From: Acidobacteriaceae bacterium
GTDB taxonomy: Bacteria; Acidobacteriota; Terriglobia; Terriglobales; Acidobacteriaceae
Length of the DNA stretch: 64,000 nt
Assembly (NCBI GenBank): GCA_030041435.1
Contig: JASHNW010000056.1
Location: 1 to 64,000 of the forward strand
Direction: 5' to 3'
In this document: one piece after another, positions 16,804-26,569 of the stretch
How the letters are laid out: each line of letters begins with the position of its first letter
Numbering within the stretch: position 1 is the first letter of the stretch
Notes under the pieces: model-generated
The model's database searches: none
Seen by the model: the letters and a program-made list of their open reading frames with translations, nothing else
What the model was told of the DNA's origin: nothing
Made by a program: the position numbers and the translations under genes

Positions 16804-18615
16804 TTAACGCTGCGGCTTTTGCGAGGCGATCCAGGCGGTGATGCGGGCGTCGAGGACGTCGAGGGGAAGAGCGCCGGAGTCGACGACCTGGTCGTCGAAG
16901 GCGCGGAGGTCGAATTCGGGGCCAAGGGCCTGCTGGGCGCGGGCGCGGAGCTCGAGGATCTTCAACTCGCCTATTTTGTAGCCGAGGGCCTGGGCGGGCC
17001 AGGCGATGTAGCGGTCGACTTCGGCGTTGATGGTGGCGTCGTCGAGGCCGGAGTGGGCGTGGAAATAGTCGACCATCTGCTGACGCGTCCAGTGGTCGGC
17101 ATGGACGCCGGTATCGACGACGAGGCGGATGGCGCGGAATTCGTCGGCTTCGAGGCGGCCGAAGTCGGAGTACGGATCCTGATAGAAGCCGATGTCCTTA
17201 CCGAGTTGTTCAGCGTAGAGGCCCCAGCCTTCGGTGTAGGCGGTGTAGTGAAGGTATTTGCGGAAATCGGGCAGGCCAGTGAGCTCCTGCGCGATGGAGA
17301 TTTGCAGGTGGTGGCCGGGGAGCCCCTCGTGGTAGGCGATGGATTCGACCTCGGCGAGGGAGCGGTGCTCGAAGTCGTACGTGTTAACGAACACGGTGCC
17401 GGGGCGGGAGCCGTCCGGCGTGCCCTGCTCGTAGTAGGCGGGGGCCTGGTCTTTGGCCATATACGCGGGGATGGCTTCGACGACGAGGGGCGCTTTGGGC
17501 AGGCGGGTGAAGAGGTCAGGGAGTTTGGGAAGCATCTGGTTGAGGTCGGCGCGGTAGAGGTCGAGTAACTGCGCTTCGCTGGTGGGGTGCAGCTTCGGAT
17601 TGGCGGCGACGGCGGCGCGGAGGGCGGCGACGTCAGGGTAGCCGAGCTTTTTTGCGATGACCAGCTCGGCGGCTTCGTCCTGCGCGACCTGATCGAGGCC
17701 GATCTGGTGAATCTGCGCGGGCGTGAGGTCGGTGGTGGTGCTCTGTTTCACGCGGAAGGCGTAGTACGCATCGCCGTCAGGCAGCGACCAGACACCGGGA
17801 TCGTTGCGGCCGGCGGGGATATAGACGGCCTGCAGGAATTTGGCGAAGCGTTGGTACGCCGGGTAGACCTGCCTGGTGATGGCGGCGATAACGGCGTCGT
17901 GAATCTGGGTCTGATCGGTGGCGGAGATGGAGGCGGGGAATTTTTTCAGCGGCAGGGCGAAGGGGCTGTCTTCGGGCTTCTGCGCGAGCAGAGCATTCAC
18001 CTGGACCAGGACTTTTTCCAGCAGGTATTTGGGCGGAGCGCGCTGGTCGTCGATACCGGTGAGCATGTTGTCGGTGATCTGCTGGAAGGCGGTGGGGACT
18101 TTTTTGAGGCGCGCGACGTAGTCGTCGTAGTCCTTCTCGCTGGTGAAGCTGAGGCGGGGGACGAGCTGGGGCAGTGAGAGCTGCAGGCCGGCGAACTGGT
18201 TGACGGGCATCTCCCAGGGCTTGAACTGCGACTCTTCCTGCTGCTCGACGAGGTTGCGCACCATGAGGTCTTCGCTCAGGATTTCCTGGTCGGTCATGCC
18301 GGTGGTGTCGATCGCGCCGAGCTTGTCGATATACGCGCGGCCGCGGGCCAGCTGGTCGTTGTAGGCGGCAACGGAGTAGTCGGTGAGCTGGTCGTTCCAG
18401 CGCTTGTCGCCGATGATGGAGGCGAATTCGGGTGAGTGGCCGAGGTGGTCTTCCCAGATCTGCGCGAAGAGGTCGTTGAGGGCCTTTTCGCGCGAGGCGA
18501 GGTCGGGAGCGACGGTGTTTGCGGGCGAGGTTGCGCTTTGCGGGGCGGCGGGCAAGGCGCAGAGGGCGAGGGATGCGGAGAGCAGGAGGGAAGAGCAGAT
18601 TGCGCGGAGAGTCAT
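16804..18615 (-). CDS. Secreted DUF885 family metallohydrolase-like protein
   Basis: The 603-residue protein has a signal peptide (MTLRAICSSLLLSASLALCA, cleavage near PAAPQS) and the DUF885 fold. The hallmark YHEGLPGHHLQ is near residue 410, followed by YTEGWGLYAEQLG, giving the His and Glu residues expected to bind zinc in this peptidase-like clan. ATG 18615 is chosen because it starts the signal peptide; the longer frame upstream is low-complexity and crosses a heptamer repeat. The substrate of DUF885 proteins is mostly unknown; a peptidase or amidase role outside the cytoplasm is likely. Confidence 0.88.
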   Translation of the reverse strand: MTLRAICSSLLLSASLALCALPAAPQSATSPANTVAPDLASREKALNDLFAQIWEDHLGHSPEFASIIGDKRWNDQLTDYSVAAYNDQLARGRAYIDKLGAIDTTGMTDQEILSEDLMVRNLVEQQEESQFKPWEMPVNQFAGLQLSLPQLVPRLSFTSEKDYDDYVARLKKVPTAFQQITDNMLTGIDDQRAPPKYLLEKVLVQVNALLAQKPEDSPFALPLKKFPASISATDQTQIHDAVIAAITRQVYPAYQRFAKFLQAVYIPAGRNDPGVWSLPDGDAYYAFRVKQSTTTDLTPAQIHQIGLDQVAQDEAAELVIAKKLGYPDVAALRAAVAANPKLHPTSEAQLLDLYRADLNQMLPKLPDLFTRLPKAPLVVEAIPAYMAKDQAPAYYEQGTPDGSRPGTVFVNTYDFEHRSLAEVESIAYHEGLPGHHLQISIAQELTGLPDFRKYLHYTAYTEGWGLYAEQLGKDIGFYQDPYSDFGRLEADEFRAIRLVVDTGVHADHWTRQQMVDYFHAHSGLDDATINAEVDRYIAWPAQALGYKIGELKILELRARAQQALGPEFDLRAFDDQVVDSGALPLDVLDARITAWIASQKPQR

Positions 18616-18630
18616 GGCTGAGGTCTTGAG

Positions 18631-18658
18631 GACAGGGTACAGGGAGCGGGGCACAGGG
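18631..18658. repeat. Degenerate 7-base tandem repeat
   Basis: Four in-phase heptamers lie between two minus-strand genes: GACAGGG, TACAGGG, AGCGGGG and CACAGGG. They share the phase and G-rich ending of the heptamer array at 60293-60327. Confidence 0.5.
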
Positions 18659-18673
18659 TGCAGCGGTTGCGGG

Positions 18674-19138
18674 TTAGCCGGGGGTTTTAACGCCTTTGCG
18701 GAGCATGTCCGCGGCCTTCTCGAGACGGCGGGCGCGGGTTTCTTCCTTTTTCGCTTCGGTGATCCAGCGGCAATATTCCTTGCGGTGGGTGTAACTGAGC
18801 TTTTCAAAGAAGAGCCGCAGGCCCTGCCGGTCGAGGAGCTTTGCGAGGTCGGGTGGAACCTTGACGGTTCGTTCGGCTTCGTCTTTCCAAACAACGACTT
18901 CGACGGTGTCGCCCGGGCCCTTGCCGATCTGTTCGCGGATGGATTTCAGCATGCCGAGCATGTGGTCCGCCGCTCCGCAGCGCGTCAGCGATCCTCGGTA
19001 CGGGATGCCATCGAAGCTGGCCTGCACCGGAACCCTGCCCCTCGTGCCGAATTCTTTTTCGACATCGTAAGGAAAGTGCACACAGGCGCCACCGTTGCCG
19101 ACTGCGGCGATCTTCGCTGTGAAGGTGTATTTCTTCAT
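18674..19138 (-). CDS. DUF1905 / YdeI-OmpD-associated family protein
   Basis: The 154-residue protein combines an N-terminal DUF1905 beta domain ([20 protein letters not shown] to about residue 90, including [14 protein letters not shown]) with the C-terminal YdeI/OmpD-associated helical motif ([20 protein letters not shown]). Both are common together in soil bacteria; the biochemical role is unknown. ATG 19138 matches the domain start. The same frame runs open far upstream, but that part overlaps the regulator gene antiparallel to its codon bias and is not part of this protein. Confidence 0.85.
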   Translation of the reverse strand: MKKYTFTAKIAAVGNGGACVHFPYDVEKEFGTRGRVPVQASFDGIPYRGSLTRCGAADHMLGMLKSIREQIGKGPGDTVEVVVWKDEAERTVKVPPDLAKLLDRQGLRLFFEKLSYTHRKEYCRWITEAKKEETRARRLEKAADMLRKGVKTPG

Positions 19139-19289
19139 GGCATTACTGTAACGCCGCGGTTGCGAAGCGGTTTGGCGGGCAGGGAACGATCCATGTGCCA
19201 TCGTGGTCGCCAGACAGCCAGAAGGTGGCGTTGGTGAGCTACGAGTTGCTGCCGGCGGAAGCCGGAGCGATGCAGCAGTTGGGCTGCGG

Positions 19290-20306
19290 TTACGAGTGCG
19301 CGGAGTGAGTTTCCAGCTCGGCGGTGCTGCCGCTTTCGAGCATGCGGTAGAGGGTAGAGCGGCTGATGCCGAGCATGCGGGCAGCGCGGACTTTGTTGCC
19401 GTTGGCGCGGGCGAGGATGCGGGCCACGTGGCGCATGATCGCACGGTCCAGGTTCGGGTCGTCGGTGAAGAGGTTCGCTTGGGGGGACATGGCGGTCGGA
19501 GAGGGCCACTCCAGGCGGGGAATGTCGATGGGGCGGATCCACTGACCGGCGGCTTCGAGCGCGGCCGCCGCGATGGCGGATTCGAGTTCGCGCACATTGC
19601 CCGGCCAGCTGTGAACAGAGAGACGGGCGAGAGTTGCCGGGCCAAAGCCACGCAACGGCTTGCCGTGCTGCTGGACCCAGCGGCGCAGGAAAAGCCCTGC
19701 CAGCAAGGGAATATCGTCGCGCCGCTCGCGCAGGGGCGGAATGAGGAAACGGATAGCGGTGAGATGGGTGGCGAGATCGGCGCGAAAGCTGCCCGCAGCC
19801 GCAAGGGCCCGCAGGGGCCGTAACGCAGCGACGACCAGTTGGAGCGGGCCGGAGGCTGCATGGGTCCGGATGCGCTCGTGGGCTGCGCGCTCCAGGATGC
19901 CGCGCAACAGGCGCTGCTGATCGGGAGTGAGTTCATCGACGCGCGAGAGGTAGAGCAGGCCGCCGCGGGCGTCGTGCCAGGCGGACCGATCGTTCTCAAC
20001 AAAGTCGGCGGCAACGTGGGGGGCAAAGGGTCCGGCGGCGGCCGGCCCCATGCGATGCAGGGTGCGGGCGGCGAGCAGCTTGCCGGCGCCAGGCTCGCCT
20101 TCGATGGTGGCCACGCGGAAATGGGGTGCGGTGCAGCGCATCCGAGCAAAGAGGTGCTGCATGGCGAGGCTGCGTCCGGCCATAGGCCCCAGCATCCAGT
20201 CTTCCGGCCGCAGGGCCTCGGGCTCGAGCGATTGCAGGTCGAAGCCGGGCCATGTCCCTTCTTCGCGATTTGCCGGGTTCGCCATTTCCACCTGCGCCAG
20301 ATACAT
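19290..20306 (-). CDS. Degenerate sigma-54-activator-like AAA+ protein with Fis-type HTH
   Basis: The 338-residue protein has the layout of an NtrC-family central domain plus a C-terminal Fis-type helix-turn-helix ([20 protein letters not shown]). Walker A is [13 protein letters not shown]. The GAFTGA loop that contacts sigma-54 is absent, with [12 protein letters not shown] in that stretch. The Walker B region reads [12 protein letters not shown] where the family has G-T-L-F-L-D-E, so the acidic residues are lost. The later motifs [13 protein letters not shown] and [10 protein letters not shown] are intact. No receiver or sensor domain precedes it. It probably binds DNA but is unlikely to remodel sigma-54 holoenzyme; a sigma-70-type regulator or a decaying gene are both possible. 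Confidence 0.8.
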   Translation of the reverse strand: MYLAQVEMANPANREEGTWPGFDLQSLEPEALRPEDWMLGPMAGRSLAMQHLFARMRCTAPHFRVATIEGEPGAGKLLAARTLHRMGPAAAGPFAPHVAADFVENDRSAWHDARGGLLYLSRVDELTPDQQRLLRGILERAAHERIRTHAASGPLQLVVAALRPLRALAAAGSFRADLATHLTAIRFLIPPLRERRDDIPLLAGLFLRRWVQQHGKPLRGFGPATLARLSVHSWPGNVRELESAIAAAALEAAGQWIRPIDIPRLEWPSPTAMSPQANLFTDDPNLDRAIMRHVARILARANGNKVRAARMLGISRSTLYRMLESGSTAELETHSAHS

Positions 20307-20494
20307 AGTCGTGTCCTTGTGCCGCTGGTCTGCTTATCGGCAGATGGCTGAGGAAGTTGAAGGCACTGGAGAGGCGCCGCAGCGACGTTGCCCGCCGAGC
20401 GACGTGCCGGGGGGTGCGCCCCGTTCAAAAAACAGAGGTTTTCGGGCGAGCGCGTGTCTTTGTCTGCCTGACGAAGCTAAATAAACGGGGACAT

Positions 20495-20550
20495 GCCGCT
20501 ATCCGCTAACGGGCGGATTGGCATCGTAACTTCACGTAGCCCGTAGCGGC
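20495..20550. repeat. Inverted pair of 7-base repeats
   Basis: On the minus strand 20508-20495 reads TAGCGGA-TAGCGGC; on the plus strand 20537-20550 reads TAGCCCG-TAGCGGC. The outer heptamers are perfectly complementary, so the two arms can form a hairpin upstream of the WXXGXW gene. Confidence 0.5.
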
Positions 20551-20601
20551 GCCACGACGCGCCACGAATGAGAACGGGCAAAACCCACGACGGAGTTTAC
20601 G

Positions 20602-22083
20602 ATGAGAGTTTTTCTGAAATTCGGGTATCTGTGGCCCGCGCTCCTGCTGTGTCTGCTACCGGCGGCTGCGCCGGCGCAGATCAGCGTTGGATTTTCCATT
20701 ACGGTTGGCACGGCGCCTCCGCCGCTGCCGGTCTACGTGCAGCCGCCGTGTCCAGTGGACGGCTACCTTTGGCAGCCCGGCTACTGGTCGTGGAGCGAAG
20801 ATATCGGCTACTACTGGGTTCCGGGCGTCTGGGTCGCGCCGCCGGAAGCGGGACTGCTGTGGACACCTGGCTACTGGGGCTGGGCTAACGGGGTGTACGG
20901 CTGGAACGCCGGGTACTGGGGACCGCACGTCGGCTTCTACGGCGGGGTGAATTACGGGTTCGGGTACGGGGGCGTGGGGTTCGTCGGCGGCATGTGGGCA
21001 GGGAACGTCTTCCGCTACAACACCGCAGTGGTGAACGTGAACACCACGGTGATCCGCAACGTGTATGTCGACAGGACGGTCATCAACAACACGACCGTCA
21101 CCAATAGTCGGGCCAGCTTTAACGGACCGGGTGGGGTGCGGGCTCGTCCCACGCCGCAGGAACAAGTGGCCATGCATGAGCATCACTACCCGCCGACGTC
21201 AGCCCAGGTGGAGCAGCGAAACGTTGCCGCGAGGGACCCGCAGGCGCGATTCACGGCCAACCATGGACATCCTGCGCATGCAGCGATGGTGCGGGTGAGC
21301 GCGCATCCGGCCGCGGCCCCGGCACGGGCGGAGAGCCGCCCCGCCGCCAATCACGCAGAGAATAACCGTGCCGGAGAGAATCGACCGGGCGCAGGAGCAC
21401 GACCGGCGAATCGGGCAGCAGAGAATGCCCATCCGGAAGCTGGGCGCCCCACGACCGCAGCTCGCCGCGAGACCGCGCCGCGCACCGCAACCACAGGCCG
21501 CGCTGCGGCGGAGCCTCGTTCGGAAGCTCGTCCGGAAGCCCATGCAGCGGAGAAACGTCCTGAGACGGCGGCTCGTCCTGAGGCAACCCGTCCGGAAGCG
21601 AGTGCACACGCCTCGGCGAATGCTCGCGAGGAGAACCATCCCACGGCGCGGCCGGAAGAGAATCGGTCGACGACGATGGCGCGGACGGAATCTACGCCTC
21701 GTCCGGGCAGCCGTCCGGAAGCGGCGCCTCGGCATGAAGCGAGCCGCCCGGAGGCGACGCCGCATGCGGAGAGCCGGCCAGCCCCGCGTGCGGCTGTAAC
21801 ACCGCACCCGGCGAGCCGGCCAGCACCGCATCCCGAAGCGGCGCCTCGTCCGGAAAGCCGTCCAGCCGCATCGGCACGTCCGGCTGCACCGCACGCGGAA
21901 AGCCGTCCGGCATCACGTCCGGCAGCGACTCCGCATCCGGAAAGCCGACCGGCTGCACCGGCACGTCCGGCTGCGCACGCGGCACCGGCAACCAAGCCAA
22001 AGCCAGCCGCGCGCCCGGCACCGCGTCCGGCATCGCATCCGGCTCCGGAGGCGAAACAGAGAGAACAAAGGCCTCAGAAGTAA
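20602..22083 (+). CDS. Secreted WXXGXW-repeat protein with Pro/Ala-rich repeat tail
   Basis: The 493-residue protein has a signal peptide (cleavage near PAAAPAQ), then residues about 50-110 with WXXGXW/YXWGXW repeats such as YLWQPGYWSW, YYWVPGVWV and LLWTPGYWGW. A Gly/Tyr-rich and Asn/Thr-rich part follows to about 180. The last 260 residues are a low-complexity tail of ESRPA, RPEA and HPASRPA units, strongly basic and probably disordered. This family is common in acidobacteria and proteobacteria and is expected at the envelope; its function is not known. GGAG lies six bases before ATG 20602. A strong terminator follows at 22108-22138. Confidence 0.8.
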   Translation: MRVFLKFGYLWPALLLCLLPAAAPAQISVGFSITVGTAPPPLPVYVQPPCPVDGYLWQPGYWSWSEDIGYYWVPGVWVAPPEAGLLWTPGYWGWANGVYGWNAGYWGPHVGFYGGVNYGFGYGGVGFVGGMWAGNVFRYNTAVVNVNTTVIRNVYVDRTVINNTTVTNSRASFNGPGGVRARPTPQEQVAMHEHHYPPTSAQVEQRNVAARDPQARFTANHGHPAHAAMVRVSAHPAAAPARAESRPAANHAENNRAGENRPGAGARPANRAAENAHPEAGRPTTAARRETAPRTATTGRAAAEPRSEARPEAHAAEKRPETAARPEATRPEASAHASANAREENHPTARPEENRSTTMARTESTPRPGSRPEAAPRHEASRPEATPHAESRPAPRAAVTPHPASRPAPHPEAAPRPESRPAASARPAAPHAESRPASRPAATPHPESRPAAPARPAAHAAPATKPKPAARPAPRPASHPAPEAKQREQRPQK

Positions 22084-22107
22084 CGCGACTTGCGGCAAAG
22101 ACTGCAA

Positions 22108-22138
22108 AGGGCAGGCTGGAAGCCTGCCCTACTTTTTG
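22108..22138 (+). terminator. Intrinsic terminator after the WXXGXW gene
   Basis: A perfect 10-bp stem, AGGGCAGGCT (22108-22117) with AGCCTGCCCT (22121-22130), has a 3-base loop and is followed by ACTTTTTG. Confidence 0.85.
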
Positions 22139-22159
22139 CATTCTGACTGTGGCTTTTGC

Positions 22160-22918
22160 TCAGGAAGTACGCGAGCGCGAGGAGGGCTGATCGGAGAAGA
22201 TCCTGCCGTCGCGGATGTGCACCACACGATGCGCGTATTCGGCGATGTCCGGTTCGTGGGTGACCAGGACGATGGTGTTGCCTTTGCGATGCAAATCGTC
22301 AAACAGCGCCATGATTTCCTCGCCGGTTTTCGAATCGAGGTTGCCGGTGGGCTCGTCGGCGAGGATGATGGAGGGATTGTTGACCAGGGCGCGGGCGACG
22401 GCGACACGCTGGCGTTGTCCGCCGGAGAGCTCGTTCGGCTTGTGGAGCATGCGCGATTCGAGGCCGACCGCAGCGAGGGCGGCTTTGGCGCGGGCGTCGC
22501 GCTCGCCTGCGGGGGTACCGTTGTAAATGAGGGGCAGCTCCACGTTGTGGAGCGCGGTGGCGCGGGCCAGCAAATTGAAGGTCTGGAAGACGAAGCCGAT
22601 TTCCTTGTTGCGGATACGGGCCAGTTCGTCGTCGTTCAGTTCGCTGACCAGGTGGCCGTTGAGCCAGTATTTGCCGCTGGAGGGGGTATCGAGGCAGCCG
22701 ATGAGGTTCATGAGCGTCGATTTGCCCGAACCGGAGGGGCCCATGATGGCCACGTATTCGTTGCGGCGGATGCGCAGCGAGATGCCCTGCAGCGCCTGGA
22801 CCTGCTGCTCTGAGCCCATGTCGTAGGTCTTCCAGAGATCCTCGACGACGATGATGTCGCTCACGGGCGCGTTGGGCGCGGTTGCCCGCTCCGCTTCGGT
22901 TGTTGTCTCTGCCGCCAT
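22160..22918 (-). CDS. MacB/LolD-type ABC transporter ATP-binding protein
   Basis: The 252-residue ATPase has Walker A (GPSGSGKST), the Q-loop (FVFQTFNLL), the signature LSGGQRQR, Walker B ([12 protein letters not shown]) and the switch His (VTHEPD). The Leu-rich N-terminal pattern and [15 protein letters not shown] place it with MacB/LolD/FtsE-like ATPases that work with a periplasmic adaptor or a FtsX-like permease. ATG 22918 is chosen over 22936 because AGGAG lies five bases upstream. The adaptor gene is 91 bases upstream on the same strand. No permease gene follows, since the next gene downstream is on the opposite strand. Confidence 0.88.
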   Translation of the reverse strand: MAAETTTEAERATAPNAPVSDIIVVEDLWKTYDMGSEQQVQALQGISLRIRRNEYVAIMGPSGSGKSTLMNLIGCLDTPSSGKYWLNGHLVSELNDDELARIRNKEIGFVFQTFNLLARATALHNVELPLIYNGTPAGERDARAKAALAAVGLESRMLHKPNELSGGQRQRVAVARALVNNPSIILADEPTGNLDSKTGEEIMALFDDLHRKGNTIVLVTHEPDIAEYAHRVVHIRDGRIFSDQPSSRSRTS

Positions 22919-23009
22919 TACGACTCCTGTTGCCATATTGCCTGATATACGCGGTGCAGATTCCCAGTTGCGAGCGCCCCGAACGGCGGCCTGCCGCGCG
23001 GAGGCTCTG

Positions 23010-24392
23010 TTATGAAGATGACGAAGTCGTATTCTGCGGTGCAGCCAGGGAGGAATCCTGTTTCACGAGGGCTCCTTCTTTCAGATCGCGCAGAATCTTG
23101 TAGGTCCCGGTGACGATGCGGTCGCCGGGCTCAAGTCCCTTCGTCACTTCGATATCCGTGGCTCCGGTAATCCCGGTCTGCACGGGAATGAAGTGGACGC
23201 GATCTTTGCCCTTGTCCTTGCGCACGACGAAGACGCCCTGCACCAGCTGCGCCGCCTGCTGGTCGCTGGTGGCAGCGGCGACGGTCTGCACATGGCCGGT
23301 GTCGGTGAGGTGCTTCGGATCGCGCATGGTCAGCGCCTGGATGGGAATGGCAACCGCATTGTCCTTGCTGGCGGTGACGATTTTGGCGGTGCAGGAGAGG
23401 CCGGGGCGCAGTTCGTCGGAGGGATGGTCCAGGGTGACGACCACCTTAAAGTCCTTGGCTTCTTCGACGCCGCTGGTGGACTGGCTGGTGGCAACGCCGG
23501 TGGAGCGGAGCAGGGCCTGATCGCCAACCTCGGTCACGTGGCCCTTAAAGATCTTGCCGGGCAGGGCGTCGACGGTTACGTCCGCTTCCTGGCCGTTGGC
23601 GACGTTGACGATGTCGGTCTCGTCCACCTTAACTTCGGCGGTGATCACCGACATATCGGCGAGGGTCATCAGGGTGGAGCCGGCGGTGTCCTGAATGCCT
23701 TCGACGACCATCTCGCCCTGGCGGATGGGCTCATTCGTGACGATGCCGTCGAAGGGGGCAATGGCATAGGTGCGGTTGAGGAGGTCTTCGTTGACCTTGA
23801 GGTCGGCCTGCTGGGTCGCCAGGTGACCGCGCGCGGAGGCGGTATTGGCCTTTGCCTGGGCCAAACCGGCTTTAGCCTGCTCGAGGGAGGCGACATCCAG
23901 GTCGTAGGCGGCCTTGGCCGCGTCATAATTCTGTTTGGACATGACCTGGGCTGCTACGAGGGCCTGGGCGCGCTGGTAATCGAGCTTCTTCTGCTCCAGG
24001 TCGGCCTGGGCGTGGTCGACGTTGGCCTGGGCGGTCTTTTCGGCGGCGATGTAGGACGAGATATCAGTCTGGGCGGCGGCAATGGTGGCCTGCTGTGCAG
24101 CCACGTTGGCCTGCTGCTGCACGTTCTCAATGGTGGCGATGACCTCGCCCTTCTTCACCTTGTCGCCCTCCGCCACATAGAAATGGGTGACGCGGCCCAT
24201 GGCGTTGGCGCCCACGTTCACGTAGGTTTTGGGCACGATCTGGCCGGTGGCGTTCACTTCGGAGACGAGGTTCTCCTTCGCGACCGTTCCGATCAGGACC
24301 TTGGTATATGCGGATTGCGCGCGTACGACAGTAAGCCCAACGATCCCGCCAAGAACCACGATGACGCCGATAATGAGCAGTATTTTTTTCAA
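23010..24392 (-). CDS. MacA/HlyD-family periplasmic adaptor subunit
   Basis: The 460-residue protein has an N-terminal membrane anchor ([19 protein letters not shown]), a lipoyl half-motif near residue 65 ([20 protein letters not shown]), a long Ala/Gln-rich coiled-coil hairpin at about 100-215, the second lipoyl half (APFDGIVTN), and beta-barrel and membrane-proximal domains. It would link an inner-membrane transporter to an outer-membrane channel. The start is TTG 24392 with AAGGA ten bases upstream, giving the typical M-K-K N-terminus. It is followed by the ATPase gene; the permease must be encoded elsewhere. Confidence 0.88.
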   Translation of the reverse strand: MKKILLIIGVIVVLGGIVGLTVVRAQSAYTKVLIGTVAKENLVSEVNATGQIVPKTYVNVGANAMGRVTHFYVAEGDKVKKGEVIATIENVQQQANVAAQQATIAAAQTDISSYIAAEKTAQANVDHAQADLEQKKLDYQRAQALVAAQVMSKQNYDAAKAAYDLDVASLEQAKAGLAQAKANTASARGHLATQQADLKVNEDLLNRTYAIAPFDGIVTNEPIRQGEMVVEGIQDTAGSTLMTLADMSVITAEVKVDETDIVNVANGQEADVTVDALPGKIFKGHVTEVGDQALLRSTGVATSQSTSGVEEAKDFKVVVTLDHPSDELRPGLSCTAKIVTASKDNAVAIPIQALTMRDPKHLTDTGHVQTVAAATSDQQAAQLVQGVFVVRKDKGKDRVHFIPVQTGITGATDIEVTKGLEPGDRIVTGTYKILRDLKEGALVKQDSSLAAPQNTTSSSS

Positions 24393-24717
24393 GGCAGTCG
24401 ATTCCTTCGCGAACGATTACGCATTTCCGGCGTCGACGGTTCCGTAAATTCGGGCGGCCCAGCCAGCAGGCAGGCGACTCAGGCAGATCAGCGAACCGGG
24501 ATTCCGATCCGAAGCCAGAGGTTGGACGCCCGCCGTGGCGTCCGGTGAGTTGCCGGAGAAGATTTCCACGCTATGATAACAGGTTGCCTGCCCCGACGGT
24601 CTTATGTAAGTGAGACTGAAGTACCGGCAGGGCCGGGGGTTTTCGCAAGGAACTGCTTGAAAGCCCCGCTGCGCCCCCGTAGAATTGGAAACGCCCCGAA
24701 GGAGCAGCAGTTCGCCT
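24393..24717 (+). other. 325-base divergent intergenic region
   Basis: It lies between the adaptor gene and the GWxTD gene. Apart from the rightward promoter at 24657-24685 nothing recognisable is seen, and no clear leftward promoter was found. Confidence 0.45.
24657..24685 (+). promoter_or_regulatory. Promoter of the GWxTD gene
   Basis: TTGAAA (24657-24662) and TAGAAT (24680-24685) have a 17-base spacer. Transcription from about 24692 leaves a 26-base leader with AAGGAG and excludes translation from TTG 24685. Confidence 0.7.
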
Positions 24718-26442
24718 ATGTTGAGGCACCGATTTCCGTTCTTTTCCGCCATCCTTATCGCAATGCTCGCCGGAGCAGGAAGCCTGAGGGTCCAGGCGCA
24801 GTCAACCCCCCAGCAGGACAGCGCCACCCAATCCCAGGACGACCAAAACCCGCTGACGCGGCAGCTCTCCGACAAGGAACGCCTGAAGCAGCAACATGAG
24901 CTGCACCAGGAGTTGAGCGAGACCTATAAGAAGTGGCTGAATGAGGACGTGCGCTGGATCATCACCGATCAGGAGAAGAAGGCCTTCCTGAGTTTGAGCA
25001 ACGATGAAGAGCGGGACGCGTTCATCGAGCAGTTCTGGCGGCGCAGGAATCCGAATCCGGATTCTCCGGAAAACGAGTTCCGCGAAGAGCACTATCGCCG
25101 CATCGCGTACGCCAACGAGCACTACGCCGCGGGCAAGCCGGGCTGGATGACGGATCGCGGGCACATCTATATTGCCTTCGGGCCGCCCGACTCGATCGAC
25201 TCCCACCCCAGCGGGGGCCCTTACGACCGGCCCATGGACGAAGGCGGCGGCGAGACGACGACCTTCCCGTTCGAGACCTGGCATTACCGGTACATCGAGG
25301 GGATCGGCGAGAACATCGATATCGAATTCGTGGACACGTGCATGTGCGGCGATTACCACATGACGATCGACCGCTCTGAGAAGGACGCCCTGCTGCACGT
25401 GCCCAACGCGGGCGACACGCTGTACGAAGAGATGGGCATGGCGAAGAAGGCGGATCGCTTCAAGGGCGGGATGGAAGACCTGGGGCCGGGTCCGGATTCC
25501 TCCACCAACGAGGCGAAGGAGTTTGACCGCCTGGAGCAATACGCGAAGCTGATGGCGCCGCCGGAGATCAAGTTCAAGGACATGGACCTGGCCGAGTACC
25601 TGACCAGCCACAAGGTTCTGACCGGGCCGATCTTTCCGTTTGACGTGCGCACCGACTTCGTGAAAGTGACCGACGATACGGTACTGGTGCCGATCACCAT
25701 CCAGATCAAGAACCGCGACATGACCTTCAATACCAAGGATGGTGTAGCGAAGGCGGACGTGGATATTATCGGGCGGGTCTCGACGATCACCGACCGCGTG
25801 GTGCAGAGCTTCGAAGATCCGGTGCAAGTGGAAGAGCCGGCGGAGCTGATGCCGCGGACGCTGAACAACGTGTCGCTGTACTGGAAGGCGTTGCCGCTGC
25901 GGCCGGGACTGTACCGCATCGACATCGCGATCAAAGACGGCAACAACCCCGACCATGTGGGGATCTGGGCGCACTCCATCACCGTGCCGCGCTTCGACGA
26001 CGACCGGCTGTCCTCCTCGTCGCTGATTCTGGCGGACAAGATGGAACGCGTGCCTTCGAAGGAGATCGGCGCGGGGATGTTCATCATCAGCAACACCTAC
26101 GTGCGGCCCCGGGTAACGTCGAATCCGGCCGCCCCGGCGACTTTCCATCGCGATCAGAACCTAAATTTCTGGATGCAGGTTTATAATCTTGGCCTGGATC
26201 AAAAGAGCAAACAGAACAACGCGAAGATCGACTACCAGATTTTGAATGTCGCGACGAACAAGACGATTCTGGATACGCAGGAAGAATCGCAGAAACTGGG
26301 CGGCAGCTCCGATCAGCTGACGCTGGAAAAGACCCTCCCCCTTGCAAGTCTTGAGCCTGGCAAGTATATGGTTAAGATCAGCGTGGACGACGACGTGACC
26401 CATCAGCAGATTGCACAGTCGGCGCCGTTCACGGTGGAGTAG
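24718..26442 (+). CDS. Secreted GWxTD-domain protein
   Basis: The 574-residue protein has a signal peptide (MLRHRFPFFSAILIAMLAGA, cleavage near VQAQ) and then the GWxTD domain. W-L-N-E-D-V-R-W-I-I at about 75-85 and the run ERDAFIEQFWRRRNPNPDSP precede the hallmark PGWMTDRGHIYIAFGPPD near residue 150. The C-terminal half is beta-rich with repeated strands ending in D-Q-L-T-L and G-K-Y-M-V-K-I-S-V, like an Ig or transthyretin-like domain. GWxTD proteins are widespread in Acidobacteria, Bacteroidota and Gemmatimonadota; their role is unresolved. A gene for a second secreted protein follows in the same direction, an arrangement common for the family. Confidence 0.85.
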   Translation: MLRHRFPFFSAILIAMLAGAGSLRVQAQSTPQQDSATQSQDDQNPLTRQLSDKERLKQQHELHQELSETYKKWLNEDVRWIITDQEKKAFLSLSNDEERDAFIEQFWRRRNPNPDSPENEFREEHYRRIAYANEHYAAGKPGWMTDRGHIYIAFGPPDSIDSHPSGGPYDRPMDEGGGETTTFPFETWHYRYIEGIGENIDIEFVDTCMCGDYHMTIDRSEKDALLHVPNAGDTLYEEMGMAKKADRFKGGMEDLGPGPDSSTNEAKEFDRLEQYAKLMAPPEIKFKDMDLAEYLTSHKVLTGPIFPFDVRTDFVKVTDDTVLVPITIQIKNRDMTFNTKDGVAKADVDIIGRVSTITDRVVQSFEDPVQVEEPAELMPRTLNNVSLYWKALPLRPGLYRIDIAIKDGNNPDHVGIWAHSITVPRFDDDRLSSSSLILADKMERVPSKEIGAGMFIISNTYVRPRVTSNPAAPATFHRDQNLNFWMQVYNLGLDQKSKQNNAKIDYQILNVATNKTILDTQEESQKLGGSSDQLTLEKTLPLASLEPGKYMVKISVDDDVTHQQIAQSAPFTVE

Positions 26443-26569
26443 GCTCACAGACGGAAGCTTCCGGGATGTGACGCACGACCGGAGGCGGCGCCCCAGCGGT
26501 CGAAAGAGCCGCGGGGCGGGACCAGTTTGAGGGAGCAGAGCCAGGGAGCAAACCTAACGAATTGAAGCA

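Noticed and set aside
19139-20428. In-frame extension of the YdeI-like protein to a 584-codon frame
   Set aside because: The extra part runs in another frame through the AAA+ regulator gene on the same strand; the real product starts at ATG 19138.
24802-26148. Minus-strand open frame opposite the GWxTD gene
   Set aside because: Arg/His/Val-rich shadow; the plus strand has promoter, signal peptide and the GWxTD motif.
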